Origin: an uncultured Aquimarina sp.
GTDB lineage: Bacteria > Bacteroidota > Bacteroidia > Flavobacteriales > Flavobacteriaceae
Assembly: GCA_947501475.1 (NCBI GenBank)
Contig: CANMWA010000003.1
Location: 124,001 to 188,000, forward strand
Direction: 5' to 3'
Length of the DNA: 64,000 nucleotides
The notes below the pieces were generated by a model, which did not search any database, was not told the origin of the DNA, and saw only the letters and a program-made list of their open reading frames with translations. The translations under genes and the position numbers were made by a program. Positions within the stretch are counted from its first letter, which is position 1. Every line of letters begins with the position of its first letter. Below, piece after piece: positions 1 through 9,665 of this stretch.

Positions 1-1467
1 CAAACACCATATTACATTTCAAATAATCAAACACGTATTAGTTGCGGCTTACCATGCGATTTTGGAATTGTTAACTCTTATGAGTTACACTCCAACAGTC
101 TAAGACAATTGTATAACGCTTCTGTAAATAATACTTATTATAAATATGTTACGATTAGTCATGGCGGTAGTGATTTTGAGAATGGTGGCGAAGAGCATGA
201 GTTTATCATCCATAATGACTATCCTGGTAACCCAATTTTTGGAGAACCTATACAATCATCCCCATGGGTAAATGCAGGATGGAGTAATGGATTAAAAAAA
301 CAAGTTTCTATTTTTAAAAAGGGTATTAACGATGATTTTGTAACCTTACAACAAACCATTAATACGTATAAAGAAGATACCCGACATTTCTCAAAAACAT
401 ATGGGTACAGAGTCATAAAAAAACATGATGGTGAACCATGTCCAAGAGATATTACCTATACCTGTACCCAACAAGATGTTACTAAAAAATACGATGGTGG
501 ATTCAAGTGCCAAACAAATCATAGACACGAATACTTTATTGGTTTTAAAAACACTAAATGTATTGCTTTTGGTGCTAACAATGTAAAACAAGTACATTAT
601 CATCATTGTTATAATAAAGCAGTAGGGACAACACTCACCTATCCATACCTACTAGATCATTATGATTTTATGGAATATAGCACCAACTCTTATTGGTATT
701 ATTTAAGCGGTACGCTACAAAAACAATATGATGATAAAGGATTAAATCCTATAGAGACACAAACAAAATATTATTACGATAACCCAGAACACTTGCAACC
801 CACCAGAGCAGAAATTGTAAATAGTAAAGAACATACGATAAAAACTAAAACGCTATATCCACAGGATTTGACTAACCCAACTATAGCAGAACAAAAACTA
901 ATCGATCAACACCAAATTGCTATCCCTGTTCAGGTAGAAACAATAGAAAATACTACTAAGATATCACAACAAAACACCAAATTTAGTGATCAGAATCCTA
1001 ATGGTTATGTGCTTCCACTAGAAGTTCAACAAGCCAAAGCAGATAACAATCCAGAAACGAGAGTGGTATACCATAAATATGATCAGTGGGGTAACCCCTT
1101 AGAGATTTCTATAAAAGGAGATATCCATACAACATATATATGGGGATACCAAGGTAAATATCCTGTGGCAAAAATTGAAAATGCTACGTTTGCTCAAGTG
1201 GCACTAGCACTTGCTATTTCTCAGAATCAATTAGAAAATCTAAATGAAACACAACTGAGTTTACTCAATAGCCTACGCCAAAAACTTCCAAAAGCATATG
1301 TAACTACATATACATATTCACCTTTGATTGGGGTAACCAGTATTACAGACCCTAGAGGGCAAGTAATCACTTATCAGTATGACAATTTTAATCGCCTAGA
1401 AGAGATAAAAGATCATAATGGTAATATCCTATCCAAAACAAAATACAATTACAAAAAACTCAATTAA
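1..1467 (+). CDS. YD/RHS-repeat protein, C-terminal part (cut by window edge)
   Basis: The reading frame is open from the first base of the window, so the N-terminus is missing; a TTG at 109 is only an internal codon. About 488 residues are visible. The last part carries YD-repeat-like segments (TYQYDNFNRLEEIKDHNGN, and a similar VVYHKYDQWGNPLE stretch near 1066-1110). In known flavobacterial loci, proteins of this kind lie directly upstream of a DUF6443/RHS core protein, as here (63 bp gap). Inferred role: secreted or surface-displayed partner of the RHS protein. The family is clear from the YD motifs; the exact function is not. Confidence 0.7.
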   Translation, partial: QTPYYISNNQTRISCGLPCDFGIVNSYELHSNSLRQLYNASVNNTYYKYVTISHGGSDFENGGEEHEFIIHNDYPGNPIFGEPIQSSPWVNAGWSNGLKKQVSIFKKGINDDFVTLQQTINTYKEDTRHFSKTYGYRVIKKHDGEPCPRDITYTCTQQDVTKKYDGGFKCQTNHRHEYFIGFKNTKCIAFGANNVKQVHYHHCYNKAVGTTLTYPYLLDHYDFMEYSTNSYWYYLSGTLQKQYDDKGLNPIETQTKYYYDNPEHLQPTRAEIVNSKEHTIKTKTLYPQDLTNPTIAEQKLIDQHQIAIPVQVETIENTTKISQQNTKFSDQNPNGYVLPLEVQQAKADNNPETRVVYHKYDQWGNPLEISIKGDIHTTYIWGYQGKYPVAKIENATFAQVALALAISQNQLENLNETQLSLLNSLRQKLPKAYVTTYTYSPLIGVTSITDPRGQVITYQYDNFNRLEEIKDHNGNILSKTKYNYKKLN

Positions 1468-1529
1468 GGCAAGTTAACATAAGGTATCACAATAAGGATA
1501 ATTAAACATTCTTACATAAAAAAACAAAG

Positions 1530-4500
1530 ATGAAATATTTATTTTTTTTATTTACTCTCCTTTTATCTTGTACGATAAGTTGGGGGCAAAACATATCAGA
1601 CAAAAATCCAGAAACCATTCAAAATGCAGCTCCACCAGATGATGGTGGCGGTGGTGGTGGACACACATACAAATGGAATAGAGATAGAGACGGAGACGGT
1701 TTTGGGGATCCTAGGTTTCCTAGAAATGCTAGTACTAAACCTCCTGGATATGTAGCAAATCAAGATGATTGTAATGATAATGACCCTACTATTAACCCTA
1801 ATACATTATGGTATCGCGATGCCGATAATGATGGATATGGTAACCCTAATTCAACCCGAAGACAATGTATTACTCCCACAGGGTATGTTAGAAATAAAGA
1901 TGATTATGATGATTCTACATCACTTATTACTGATATTAGCCCAAAAAACTTTTATAGAGATGCTGATAATGATAGTTATGGGGATCCTAATGTGAAAAAG
2001 TATCAAAGTCATCAACCAAATGGATATGTAACCAATAATAGCGATTATGACGATAATACATCACTTATTACAAACATTAAGCCTAAAAATTTTTATAGAG
2101 ATGCCGATAGTGATAGCTATGGTAATCCAAATGTCAAAAAATATCAGAGTTATATACCAAACGGGTATGTAACCAATAATCAAGATTGTAATGATAATGA
2201 TAACACTATTAATCCAAACACAAAATGGTATAGTGATCAGGATAATGATGGATATGGTGATCCAAATAAAATTAAGAAAAGCTGCACTAAACCTAATGGT
2301 TATGTAAATAATAAAGATGATCAATGCCTAGATGAATATGGAATATATCTGGGATGTGAAAACAAACCTGTAGAAGTAAGTAATGAAAATTATATCTATA
2401 CACTAATTCCCCAAAAGCCCACGCCTTCAATTTCAGTAAGTAGTACAAAAGATATTATTTCTAACATCGCCTATTTTGATGGATTAGGAAGATCCAAACA
2501 ACAAATTGCAATTAATGCTTCGTCTAATAAAAAAGATATCATCACGCACATAGATTATGATAACTACGGAAGGAAAAACAAAGAATATTTACCATTCGAA
2601 AGGCAAGATGATATTTTAGGAAATTTTAAATCTGTAGATATTACTACAGACATAAACCGTTATTATAAGAATAAGTACCCTGATGACTTCTCTAATCTTA
2701 GTGAAGCAAGCACAAATGCATATTCTGAAACTATTTTTGAAGCTTCGCCATTAAATCGTATCACAAAAATTGGAGCCCCTGGACAATCATGGAAATCAAA
2801 TGTCAATACTAATGACAATACAATCAAATTTAATTGGAGTACTAATAAAGCAAATGAAGTTCCTATACTAGAAGTAGATTTCATCAATAATGACCTAGAA
2901 AAACCATCACTGGTTCGTAATGGATTTTATAAAGAAAAACAGCTTCATATTGTTATCACAAAGGATGAGAACTGGACTTCGGAGCAGCAATTTGATAAAG
3001 ATCATACAACTGAAGAGTATAAAGACAAAAACGGCACATTAATTTTAAAACGAACTTATAATAACAATGAGCCTCATGACACCTATTATGTATATGATCG
3101 ATTTGGTAATCTCACCTATGTAATCCCCCCAAAAGTAACTATAGAAGATAACGTATCTACTATAGAGCTTAATACATTATGTTATCATTATAAATATGAT
3201 GGACGCAATCGCCTCATTGAGAAAAAAATACCTGGTAAAGGTTGGGAATTTATAGTATACAACACAATAGATCAACCTATAATGACTCAAGATGCAAAAC
3301 AACGTAATAAATCACCAAAAGAATGGTCATTTATTAAGTATGATGCATTTGGTAGAGTGGCCTATACAGGAATGACTAAAAACAATAGCATCAGGCATGC
3401 GATGCAAGAATCTGCTGATAATACAACTGTCTATACACAACATGTAAATCAAACTGTAGATGCAATTATTATTGAAGGAACTAATATCTATTACACCAAT
3501 GATGCAATGCCACGTGTGATTTCAGAAATTTATACGATCAACTACTATGATAATTATAATTTTGATTTGGCAGGAGGTACCAATCCAAATACAGTGTATA
3601 ATCAACCAATAACTACAAACGTCAAAACATTACCAACCGGAAGTAAAATAAAGGTTTTAGGAACTAATAAATGGATCACTACGGTAAATTATTATGACGA
3701 AAAATCCCGATTGATCTATGGGTATACCAAAAATGAGTTTTTGGAAACAGTTAACACTATTAGCCATAAATTAGATTTTACCGGAAAAGTAAAAGAAAGT
3801 AAAACAACTCATAAACGACTTTCTAATGCCGTAATCACAACCAGAGACAGATTTGATTATGATCATATGGGGCGTTTGTTAACACATAAACAAACGATCA
3901 ATAATCAATCTGAAGAATTAATTACAAGTAACGCCTATGATGAATTAGGGGTTTTGATTAAAAAAGATATAGGAGGCACTACAAATAACTTAAAAGGATT
4001 ACAAACCATTAATTATAAACATAATGTAAGAGGTTGGCTTACCCATATTAATGACCCAAACACTTTAGGTGATGATCTTTTTGCCTTAAACCTTAATCAT
4101 AATAACCCATTAGCAGGAGTTACCTCGTTGTATAATGGTAATATTTCGGCAATTTTCTGGAAAACCGCTAATGATAATATCAATAGAAAGAGACGATATA
4201 TTTATGAATATGATGCACTAAATCGTATTACTAAAGCACTTCATGGTACTGGTAACTATGACCTTAATAATATGAAATATGATAAAAATGGTAATATCCT
4301 AAGATTAGCTCGTAATGGATGGCAAAATAGTAGTAACTATAATGCTATGGATAACCTTTTTTATACTTATAATGAAGGTAATAAACTCATAAAGGTAACT
4401 GACACTGGTAATAAAAGCTATGGTTTTAAAGATGGCACCAATACTAATAATGATTATACTTATGATGCCAATGGAAATATGACCAAAGATCGTAATAAAG

Positions 4501-5831
4501 GTATTGATCATATTAAATACAATCATTTAAATCTACCAACGCAAATCATCATTAATGGAAAAAACATATATTATACCTATGACGCTACGGGTGTAAAATT
4601 AGGCAAAGGCCTTGATGGCAGTGTTACCTTATACGATGGTAGTTATATCTATAAAAAAGACAAGCTTCAGTTTTTTGGTCATCCCGAAGGGTATGTAAAA
4701 CCCAACATAACCGGTAATTTTGATTATGTATATCAATACAAAGATCATTTGGATAACATTCGTTTAAGTTATACAGATATTGATAAAGATGGAAAAATCA
4801 TCAAAGAAGAAATCCTAAAAGAAAATAACTATTATCCCTTTGGGTTAAAGCACAAAGGGTATAATAATGCAGTTTCTCCAAATGGAAATTCAATGGCTAA
4901 TAAATTTAAATTCAATGGAAAAGAATTAGAAGAAAGCCTTGGCATTAATCTTTACGAAATGGATATGCGCCAATATGACCCAACTATTGCCCGATGGACA
5001 TCAATAGACCCAGTTATTCATCATTCGTTATCACCTTTTAATTCTTTTGATAATAATCCAATATTTTGGGCTGACCCTAGTGGTGCAAATAGTGAATCAT
5101 CTGGAGCTAGAACAAGAGGTCGTCAGTTTGACTACAAAGGAAGGGCAAGGTATGATAAAAATGGAATATATATACCCGTTCATAAAAGAGGTGCTATGGT
5201 CTCATCTAACATAATTAATAATAAAAGAAAACAAGATAATGATAATATAATATCTGCTAGTGAAGTCGCTACTGATTTTAAAGGGCATTCAATTTATCCT
5301 CGTTCAATAAGTGAATTTAAATTTGCTATTCTTTATTCTATTAAAGAACTTACAGGTAATAAAAATATTACTGTTGATGATATTAAGGTTGCAGGATTTT
5401 TCTCCAGTACTTTAGGCAAAGAGATAGAGGAATTATTAACAGGAAAATTAAATCTTACCGATGACAAGCCTCAAATTTCTTTTTATGTTGAAGGGCTTAA
5501 GAATTCAAATATAGATAATCTTTTTGTTGCTGAGTTAAATATAAGTACTGTTAAATTTCAATCTCACAACGGTATAGGCACGACCATAAAAAAAGGACAG
5601 GAACTTGATCTAACATTAACAGCAAAAGGAGTTGGAGCATCTTATAGTTTTAAATATGAAGAAACAAGTGGTTTATATCATTATAATGCAATGGTTCAAG
5701 CCAATATTACCACATCTGTAATACGCTATGCATCAGATAATGATACTACCGGAAAAACTTTTAGTTCCTCTAGTCGAACAAGAATAGAGGGTACCTTTAA
5801 AACAAAACATAATTATTTAATAAAAAAATAA
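1530..5831 (+). CDS. Secreted RHS repeat-associated core protein with MopE/TSP3-like repeats and variable C-terminus
   Basis: 1433 residues. A Sec signal peptide ends near residue 20 (charged start, Leu/Phe core, ending SWGQ). Residues ~48-268 hold five ~50-residue repeats of the form RDADNDGYGDPN...GYV followed by Asp/Asn-rich turns, which resemble MopE or thrombospondin type 3 calcium-binding repeats. A DUF6443-like stretch begins near residue 290 (SSTKDIISNIAYFDGLGR), followed by many YD repeats. The RHS core motif lies at ~1128-1185 (GINLYEMDMRQYDP...RWTSIDP...NPIFWADPSG). The remaining ~245 residues are a different, unrecognised domain, the position where polymorphic toxins of this family carry their effector. 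Known: RHS cores form a shell enclosing the C-terminal domain. Inferred: an exported polymorphic protein; toxin activity is not shown. Confidence 0.85.
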   Translation: MKYLFFLFTLLLSCTISWGQNISDKNPETIQNAAPPDDGGGGGGHTYKWNRDRDGDGFGDPRFPRNASTKPPGYVANQDDCNDNDPTINPNTLWYRDADNDGYGNPNSTRRQCITPTGYVRNKDDYDDSTSLITDISPKNFYRDADNDSYGDPNVKKYQSHQPNGYVTNNSDYDDNTSLITNIKPKNFYRDADSDSYGNPNVKKYQSYIPNGYVTNNQDCNDNDNTINPNTKWYSDQDNDGYGDPNKIKKSCTKPNGYVNNKDDQCLDEYGIYLGCENKPVEVSNENYIYTLIPQKPTPSISVSSTKDIISNIAYFDGLGRSKQQIAINASSNKKDIITHIDYDNYGRKNKEYLPFERQDDILGNFKSVDITTDINRYYKNKYPDDFSNLSEASTNAYSETIFEASPLNRITKIGAPGQSWKSNVNTNDNTIKFNWSTNKANEVPILEVDFINNDLEKPSLVRNGFYKEKQLHIVITKDENWTSEQQFDKDHTTEEYKDKNGTLILKRTYNNNEPHDTYYVYDRFGNLTYVIPPKVTIEDNVSTIELNTLCYHYKYDGRNRLIEKKIPGKGWEFIVYNTIDQPIMTQDAKQRNKSPKEWSFIKYDAFGRVAYTGMTKNNSIRHAMQESADNTTVYTQHVNQTVDAIIIEGTNIYYTNDAMPRVISEIYTINYYDNYNFDLAGGTNPNTVYNQPITTNVKTLPTGSKIKVLGTNKWITTVNYYDEKSRLIYGYTKNEFLETVNTISHKLDFTGKVKESKTTHKRLSNAVITTRDRFDYDHMGRLLTHKQTINNQSEELITSNAYDELGVLIKKDIGGTTNNLKGLQTINYKHNVRGWLTHINDPNTLGDDLFALNLNHNNPLAGVTSLYNGNISAIFWKTANDNINRKRRYIYEYDALNRITKALHGTGNYDLNNMKYDKNGNILRLARNGWQNSSNYNAMDNLFYTYNEGNKLIKVTDTGNKSYGFKDGTNTNNDYTYDANGNMTKDRNKGIDHIKYNHLNLPTQIIINGKNIYYTYDATGVKLGKGLDGSVTLYDGSYIYKKDKLQFFGHPEGYVKPNITGNFDYVYQYKDHLDNIRLSYTDIDKDGKIIKEEILKENNYYPFGLKHKGYNNAVSPNGNSMANKFKFNGKELEESLGINLYEMDMRQYDPTIARWTSIDPVIHHSLSPFNSFDNNPIFWADPSGANSESSGARTRGRQFDYKGRARYDKNGIYIPVHKRGAMVSSNIINNKRKQDNDNIISASEVATDFKGHSIYPRSISEFKFAILYSIKELTGNKNITVDDIKVAGFFSSTLGKEIEELLTGKLNLTDDKPQISFYVEGLKNSNIDNLFVAELNISTVKFQSHNGIGTTIKKGQELDLTLTAKGVGASYSFKYEETSGLYHYNAMVQANITTSVIRYASDNDTTGKTFSSSSRTRIEGTFKTKHNYLIKK
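1671..2331 (+). repeat. Five tandem Asp/Asn-rich repeats inside the RHS gene
   Basis: The DNA encodes five imperfect units of ~130-150 bp, each giving an acidic loop (DxDxDGYGxP) and ending in a GYV-type motif. Units three and four are nearly identical in protein sequence (FYRDADxDSYG, VKKYQS), which suggests recent internal duplication. The loops look able to bind calcium, by analogy with MopE/TSP3 repeats. Confidence 0.75.
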
Positions 5832-5911
5832 TGAGAAAACGTAAACTGATAAAAAACATATGTCCTGAGATTATTCTATAAAAAAAGATAACATATCAAA
5901 ACCATAAGTTT

Positions 5912-5948
5912 TTGACAAGTCTATATAGTGGTTTAGATAATATATTTG
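5912..5948 (+). promoter_or_regulatory. Bacteroidota-type promoter for the 68-residue gene
   Basis: TTGACA begins at 5912 and a perfect -7 box TATATTTG (TAnnTTTG) lies at 5941-5948, about 55 bp before the ATG at 6004. The distance between the two elements is slightly long, so the -33 assignment is less sure than the -7 box. Confidence 0.45.
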
Positions 5949-6003
5949 CAAAAAAAGAATACAAATAGATAGATAATCTTAAATAATTAAAATAATATAT
6001 GAT

Positions 6004-6210
6004 ATGATAGGAGGAATAATTTTATTGATTTTAGCACTAATATGTTGGTTTGGGATGGCCAAAGCCCCATCTGATGAATCAGCAACAGGGTTTGTGAAAA
6101 TGTTTAAAGCTATTTTTGGAGTAAAAGGTTATGTCATTATGGTTAAAATCATTGCTGTGATATGCTTACTAGCTTCTTTTTCAGAATTTTATAAGTATTT
6201 CACAAAATAA
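6004..6210 (+). CDS. Small two-helix membrane protein
   Basis: 68 residues: a hydrophobic helix at 2-18, a short charged loop (KAPSDESATG), and a second hydrophobic helix around 43-58. I do not recognise the family. It sits downstream of the RHS gene with a promoter of its own and a terminator behind it, so it is a single-gene unit. Its position after a polymorphic RHS protein makes an immunity role conceivable, but the independent promoter argues against strict co-expression. The upstream ATG at 5999 runs into a stop after two codons, so 6004 is the start. Confidence 0.6.
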   Translation: MIGGIILLILALICWFGMAKAPSDESATGFVKMFKAIFGVKGYVIMVKIIAVICLLASFSEFYKYFTK

Positions 6211-6247
6211 CCAGACAGCTCAGATTTTTACAACCAAGCTTATTAAT

Positions 6248-6287
6248 AAAAACCGGCTACAGCCTAAAACTTGTAGCTGGTTTTTTT
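6248..6287 (+). terminator. Rho-independent terminator
   Basis: ACCGGCTACA and TGTAGCTGGT form a stem with a ~10-nt loop, followed directly by a run of seven T. Confidence 0.85.
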
Positions 6288-6306
6288 ATGTGTTATAGAA
6301 AACAAG

Positions 6307-6332
6307 GGTAACATTTTAAGGAGTTATTACAT
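6307..6332 (+). promoter_or_regulatory. Direct repeat GGTAACAT / TATTACAT, 18 nt apart
   Basis: GGTAACAT at 6307-6314 is followed 18 nt later by TATTACAT at 6325-6332, upstream of the lipoprotein gene at 6384. Similar pairs with the same spacing precede the genes at 7744 and 9666. It could be an activator site or a leader element; the function is unknown. Confidence 0.35.
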
Positions 6333-6383
6333 AAAAGGTGATTCAAGAATCAAATACTTAACCCCAAAAATAACATAATTGAA

Positions 6384-7529
6384 ATGAAAAAATTAAGAAA
6401 TCAGATTGTAATCATTATCCTTACACTATTAGTATTATCATGTAACAAAGATGATGAAGATGGTGCCGTACTCCAAGAAATTACCATATCAACAGAAGAC
6501 CTTTCTGTAACAATAGATGAAAATCCTATAAAAGGGCAATCACTAGGGAATATTAAAGCTTCAACCAATACGGGTACAGTTACCTTTGTGTTATCATCGC
6601 TAACCCCAACCGGTGCTTTTACATTAAACCAAAATACTGGAGAATTAACCGTTGCCAATGAAACCTTATTTAATTTTGATTCAAACCCTACACTAACTGC
6701 GACAGCCACGGTTGTTAATGGAGCCATTAGTAAAGAGGCTAAAATCACTGTTACACTTAATGATCTTAATAATGATTTTTCTATTACAATAGACGAAAAT
6801 CCCAATCCGGGAGAAATTTTGGGAACCATAGGTGTTACACCTCAAAATGAGGGTCTTTCATTTACGTTGACTTCTCAAAATCCCCAAGGTGCTTTATATA
6901 TCGATAAAGATACAGGAGAAGTTAGTGTAAGCCAATATTCTCTTTTTAACTATGAAAATTATCAAACAATAACAGCAAGTGCAGAGGTTGAAGGTGGCAC
7001 CAATATCACTAACGTTAACATTACGATCAATTTAAATGACCTGGTTGGAGTAGAAGAACTAAAAGGAAGTAACGGTTTTGTATTTGAAGGAAATGTATAT
7101 AAAACACCTAATATTAAAATCGATGATTATTGTAATTCAGAAATTGTGGGATTAAAATTTGGGTCAGAAGGTGTGACCTTTGGTTCTGGCGGAAGCATAT
7201 CAGGCACAGGAGATTATTTCTTTTTTGATATACAAGGTGAAACTGCAAACCCAGGAAGCGGATTAAGTAATTCTGGAAAATATGAAATAGGTGGCAACCC
7301 TTTAAGTCTTCACCCTAAATGCTATCGATTCCATTTAGATACAACATTTCCAACTACAGAAGCAAGTATAGGTGGCGGTGAAATCACAGCTGGCTTTCTT
7401 GAGTTTAGCCATCAAAGAAATCCCATTGAACCTCTTGATGTAATATCTGTTATAGTAGATGTAACTTTTAAAGACGGAAAAAAATTAGTGGGTAGTATAA
7501 ATACAGTAACGGTCCCATGTAGTATTTAA
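6384..7529 (+). CDS. Lipoprotein with cadherin-like domains
   Basis: 381 residues. Lipoprotein signal peptide with lipobox VLSC (Cys20), then an acidic DDED stretch typical of exported flavobacterial lipoproteins. Two tandem domains (~residues 35-130 and 131-220) share the pattern VTIDENP..G..LG.I......FTL....GA..ID..TGE..V, which is the cadherin-like fold. The C-terminal ~160 residues are Gly-rich with no family I recognise. Inferred: surface-anchored adhesion or binding protein. It stands alone, between two terminators. Confidence 0.75.
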   Translation: MKKLRNQIVIIILTLLVLSCNKDDEDGAVLQEITISTEDLSVTIDENPIKGQSLGNIKASTNTGTVTFVLSSLTPTGAFTLNQNTGELTVANETLFNFDSNPTLTATATVVNGAISKEAKITVTLNDLNNDFSITIDENPNPGEILGTIGVTPQNEGLSFTLTSQNPQGALYIDKDTGEVSVSQYSLFNYENYQTITASAEVEGGTNITNVNITINLNDLVGVEELKGSNGFVFEGNVYKTPNIKIDDYCNSEIVGLKFGSEGVTFGSGGSISGTGDYFFFDIQGETANPGSGLSNSGKYEIGGNPLSLHPKCYRFHLDTTFPTTEASIGGGEITAGFLEFSHQRNPIEPLDVISVIVDVTFKDGKKLVGSINTVTVPCSI

Positions 7530-7593
7530 ACATTAAAAAATAATACTATAGACATATCCCAAAAGGGCTCGGTATCTTTTAGGTATAACCTTT

Positions 7594-7628
7594 AGCCATG
7601 GTAATTTTTCAATATCATGGCCTTTTTT
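7594..7628 (+). terminator. Rho-independent terminator
   Basis: GCCATG (7595-7600) pairs with CATGGC (7616-7621) across a 15-nt loop and is followed by a T-run. It ends the lipoprotein transcript. Confidence 0.7.
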
Positions 7629-7686
7629 ATATCTCAAAACACACTAAAACATTTAATAAATTAAATGGTTATTAATGCATTTTTAG

Positions 7687-7712
7687 GGTAACATCATCAA
7701 GGATGGTAACAT
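7687..7712 (+). promoter_or_regulatory. Direct repeat of GGTAACAT, 18 nt apart
   Basis: Two perfect GGTAACAT copies at 7687-7694 and 7705-7712, 18 nt start to start, 32 bp before the ATG at 7744. This is the clearest of the three pairs in this region. Confidence 0.4.
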
Positions 7713-7743
7713 TAAGGATATATGAACTAATAAACTACATACA

Positions 7744-9516
7744 ATGCGTCATTTTTTTGTAAATATGTTATCTGCCCTCCTTATCACAGCTTGTAGCTCT
7801 GATGATCAAGATACCATTACTCCAATCCCTAAAAGCAGCGAAAAAAAAATAACTTCTTTTGTTTTTAAAGCCGATAATAACGAAGCTCTAACAACAGATA
7901 CACCGGCTTCAATTGATGAAGAAAGTAAAACAATAGGTACTACAGGTCTTCCATTTACAACAGATGTTTCAAAATTACAACCTTCGATTGTCATTTCAGA
8001 AAAAGCAATAATTACTCCAAATTCTGATGTTTCACAAGATTTTACAGATGCTGTGGTGTATACTGTTACTGCAGAAGATGGATCTGAAACAAATTATACC
8101 GTTACTGCAAACGTTCAAGAACTAACCGAACGAGATGTCTTAATTGCGATTTATAATGCCAACCCCAATAATACTCTGGGTTGGGATATTACAAGTGAGG
8201 ATATCTCTGGCTGGGATGGAGTAACACTTACCGATGGTAAAGTTTCGTCTTTAATACTAACCGATAAAAACTTGACCATCCTCCCTAAAGAAATTAGTGC
8301 TCTTAAGGATTTAAAAACCTTGTCTCTAATAGAAAACGCTATAACGAACATTACTGCTGCAAGTATTAATGGACTTAATAGTTTAGAAAATTTAGATCTA
8401 TCTGGCAATAGATTAACTAGGCTTCCGTCAGAAATCAATAAATTAATTCAATTAAAACAGCTTAATCTTCTTTTAAATTCTTTAACCAGTATCCCAAACG
8501 AAATCGGAGATCTCAAGAATCTCACATACTTAGGGTTACATTTTAATAACTTAACCTCCATACCTTCAGCAATAGGAAATCTGACTAAGCTAAAGGTATT
8601 AGAATTAAAAGACAATAATATAAGTAGTATACCACAAGAAGTATGTGATTTAGAAAAAACAGGAACCACAATTAATAAAGATTCTGGGGTAACTTGCCAA
8701 GCAAAAACTCCTGGAGCTCCTTATGGTAAAGCCGGTGAGCATACTGCTATAAGACTTGATGAAGCCGTTGATAATCCTCCTTTTGGTTTTTATGAATACC
8801 TCCCTACCAATTTTGATTTAAACTCAGGAAAAAAATACCCTCTAGTCTTATTTTACCATGGCATTGGTGAACAAGGAAATGGTTCTGAAGATTTAAACAG
8901 GGTTTTATTTCATGGCCCTCCTAAGCTAATCAAAAATGGGAAACATTTTGACGCAATTGTTATTTCACCCCAAAGCCCTAATGGATGGTTTAATGGAGGA
9001 TCATTTTTAAGTCTTTTTAACTACTTAACCACTAAATATCCAATAGATACCAAACGTATTTATGTAACAGGACTCAGTGCTGGTGGTGGTGGTACCTGGA
9101 AATCGCTCGAAACTCATGATGATAAAATTGCAGCTATTGTTCCAGTATGTGGAGCAAGTGCAGTTGGTGATCCTTCTGCTTTTTTACAAAACACTCCTAT
9201 TTGGGCGCATCATAATTTTGCAGACCCCAGAGTTGGAAAAGGAACTACAATCAATAATGTAAATCGCATTGCTAATACAGCGGCTTCCGTAATGACAGCA
9301 TATCCCTATGGCAATGGATCAAATACAGTAGCAGATGATGATTACACAATGTATTTTAATCTTACAACAAAAACTTGGTCATCACAAAAAGGTATTAATC
9401 AGCCTATGCAAAAAATGGCATTTACCCTATACAAAAATGGAGGGCATGATGCATGGACCAAAACCTATAATAATCAACAGGTATGGGATTGGTTGTTCGC
9501 TCAAAAATTACCCTAA
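7744..9516 (+). CDS. Lipoprotein: leucine-rich repeats fused to an alpha/beta-hydrolase esterase
   Basis: 590 residues. Lipobox ITAC (Cys17). Residues ~35-125 form a beta domain ending in VVYTVTAEDGSETNYTV, as in DUF5018-like surface modules. Residues ~160-300 hold about five leucine-rich repeats (LxxLxLxxNxLTxLP). Residues ~310-590 are an alpha/beta hydrolase: nucleophile elbow GLSAGG with Ser445, likely acid Asp494 (FADPRVG) and His568 (GGHDAW), with the HGIGEQG oxyanion loop upstream. Known: this hydrolase type includes feruloyl-esterase and PHB-depolymerase-like enzymes. Inferred: outer-surface esterase acting on a polysaccharide or polyester, with the repeats as binding arm. The substrate cannot be read from sequence. 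Confidence 0.8.
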   Translation: MRHFFVNMLSALLITACSSDDQDTITPIPKSSEKKITSFVFKADNNEALTTDTPASIDEESKTIGTTGLPFTTDVSKLQPSIVISEKAIITPNSDVSQDFTDAVVYTVTAEDGSETNYTVTANVQELTERDVLIAIYNANPNNTLGWDITSEDISGWDGVTLTDGKVSSLILTDKNLTILPKEISALKDLKTLSLIENAITNITAASINGLNSLENLDLSGNRLTRLPSEINKLIQLKQLNLLLNSLTSIPNEIGDLKNLTYLGLHFNNLTSIPSAIGNLTKLKVLELKDNNISSIPQEVCDLEKTGTTINKDSGVTCQAKTPGAPYGKAGEHTAIRLDEAVDNPPFGFYEYLPTNFDLNSGKKYPLVLFYHGIGEQGNGSEDLNRVLFHGPPKLIKNGKHFDAIVISPQSPNGWFNGGSFLSLFNYLTTKYPIDTKRIYVTGLSAGGGGTWKSLETHDDKIAAIVPVCGASAVGDPSAFLQNTPIWAHHNFADPRVGKGTTINNVNRIANTAASVMTAYPYGNGSNTVADDDYTMYFNLTTKTWSSQKGINQPMQKMAFTLYKNGGHDAWTKTYNNQQVWDWLFAQKLP

Positions 9517-9619
9517 AGCTTAAAGATATCACCATGATGATTTTTTATAAATCAAGTCAGTTTTTTATATACTATATAACATATTTATCATCAAAATAGA
9601 AGCAAAATAGTATACAATA

Positions 9620-9645
9620 GGTAACATTATTTCGATATAAGACAT
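9620..9645 (+). promoter_or_regulatory. Direct repeat GGTAACAT / TAAGACAT, 18 nt apart
   Basis: GGTAACAT at 9620-9627 and a weaker TAAGACAT at 9638-9645, just upstream of the double-glycine peptide gene. Same spacing as the pairs at 6307 and 7687. Confidence 0.3.
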
Positions 9646-9665
9646 TAATTATAAATTATTAAGTT

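Noticed and set aside
6401..6829. 142-codon minus-strand frame inside the cadherin-like lipoprotein
   Set aside because: The plus strand has a lipobox and two repeated domains; the reverse frame is a shadow without a start context or family.
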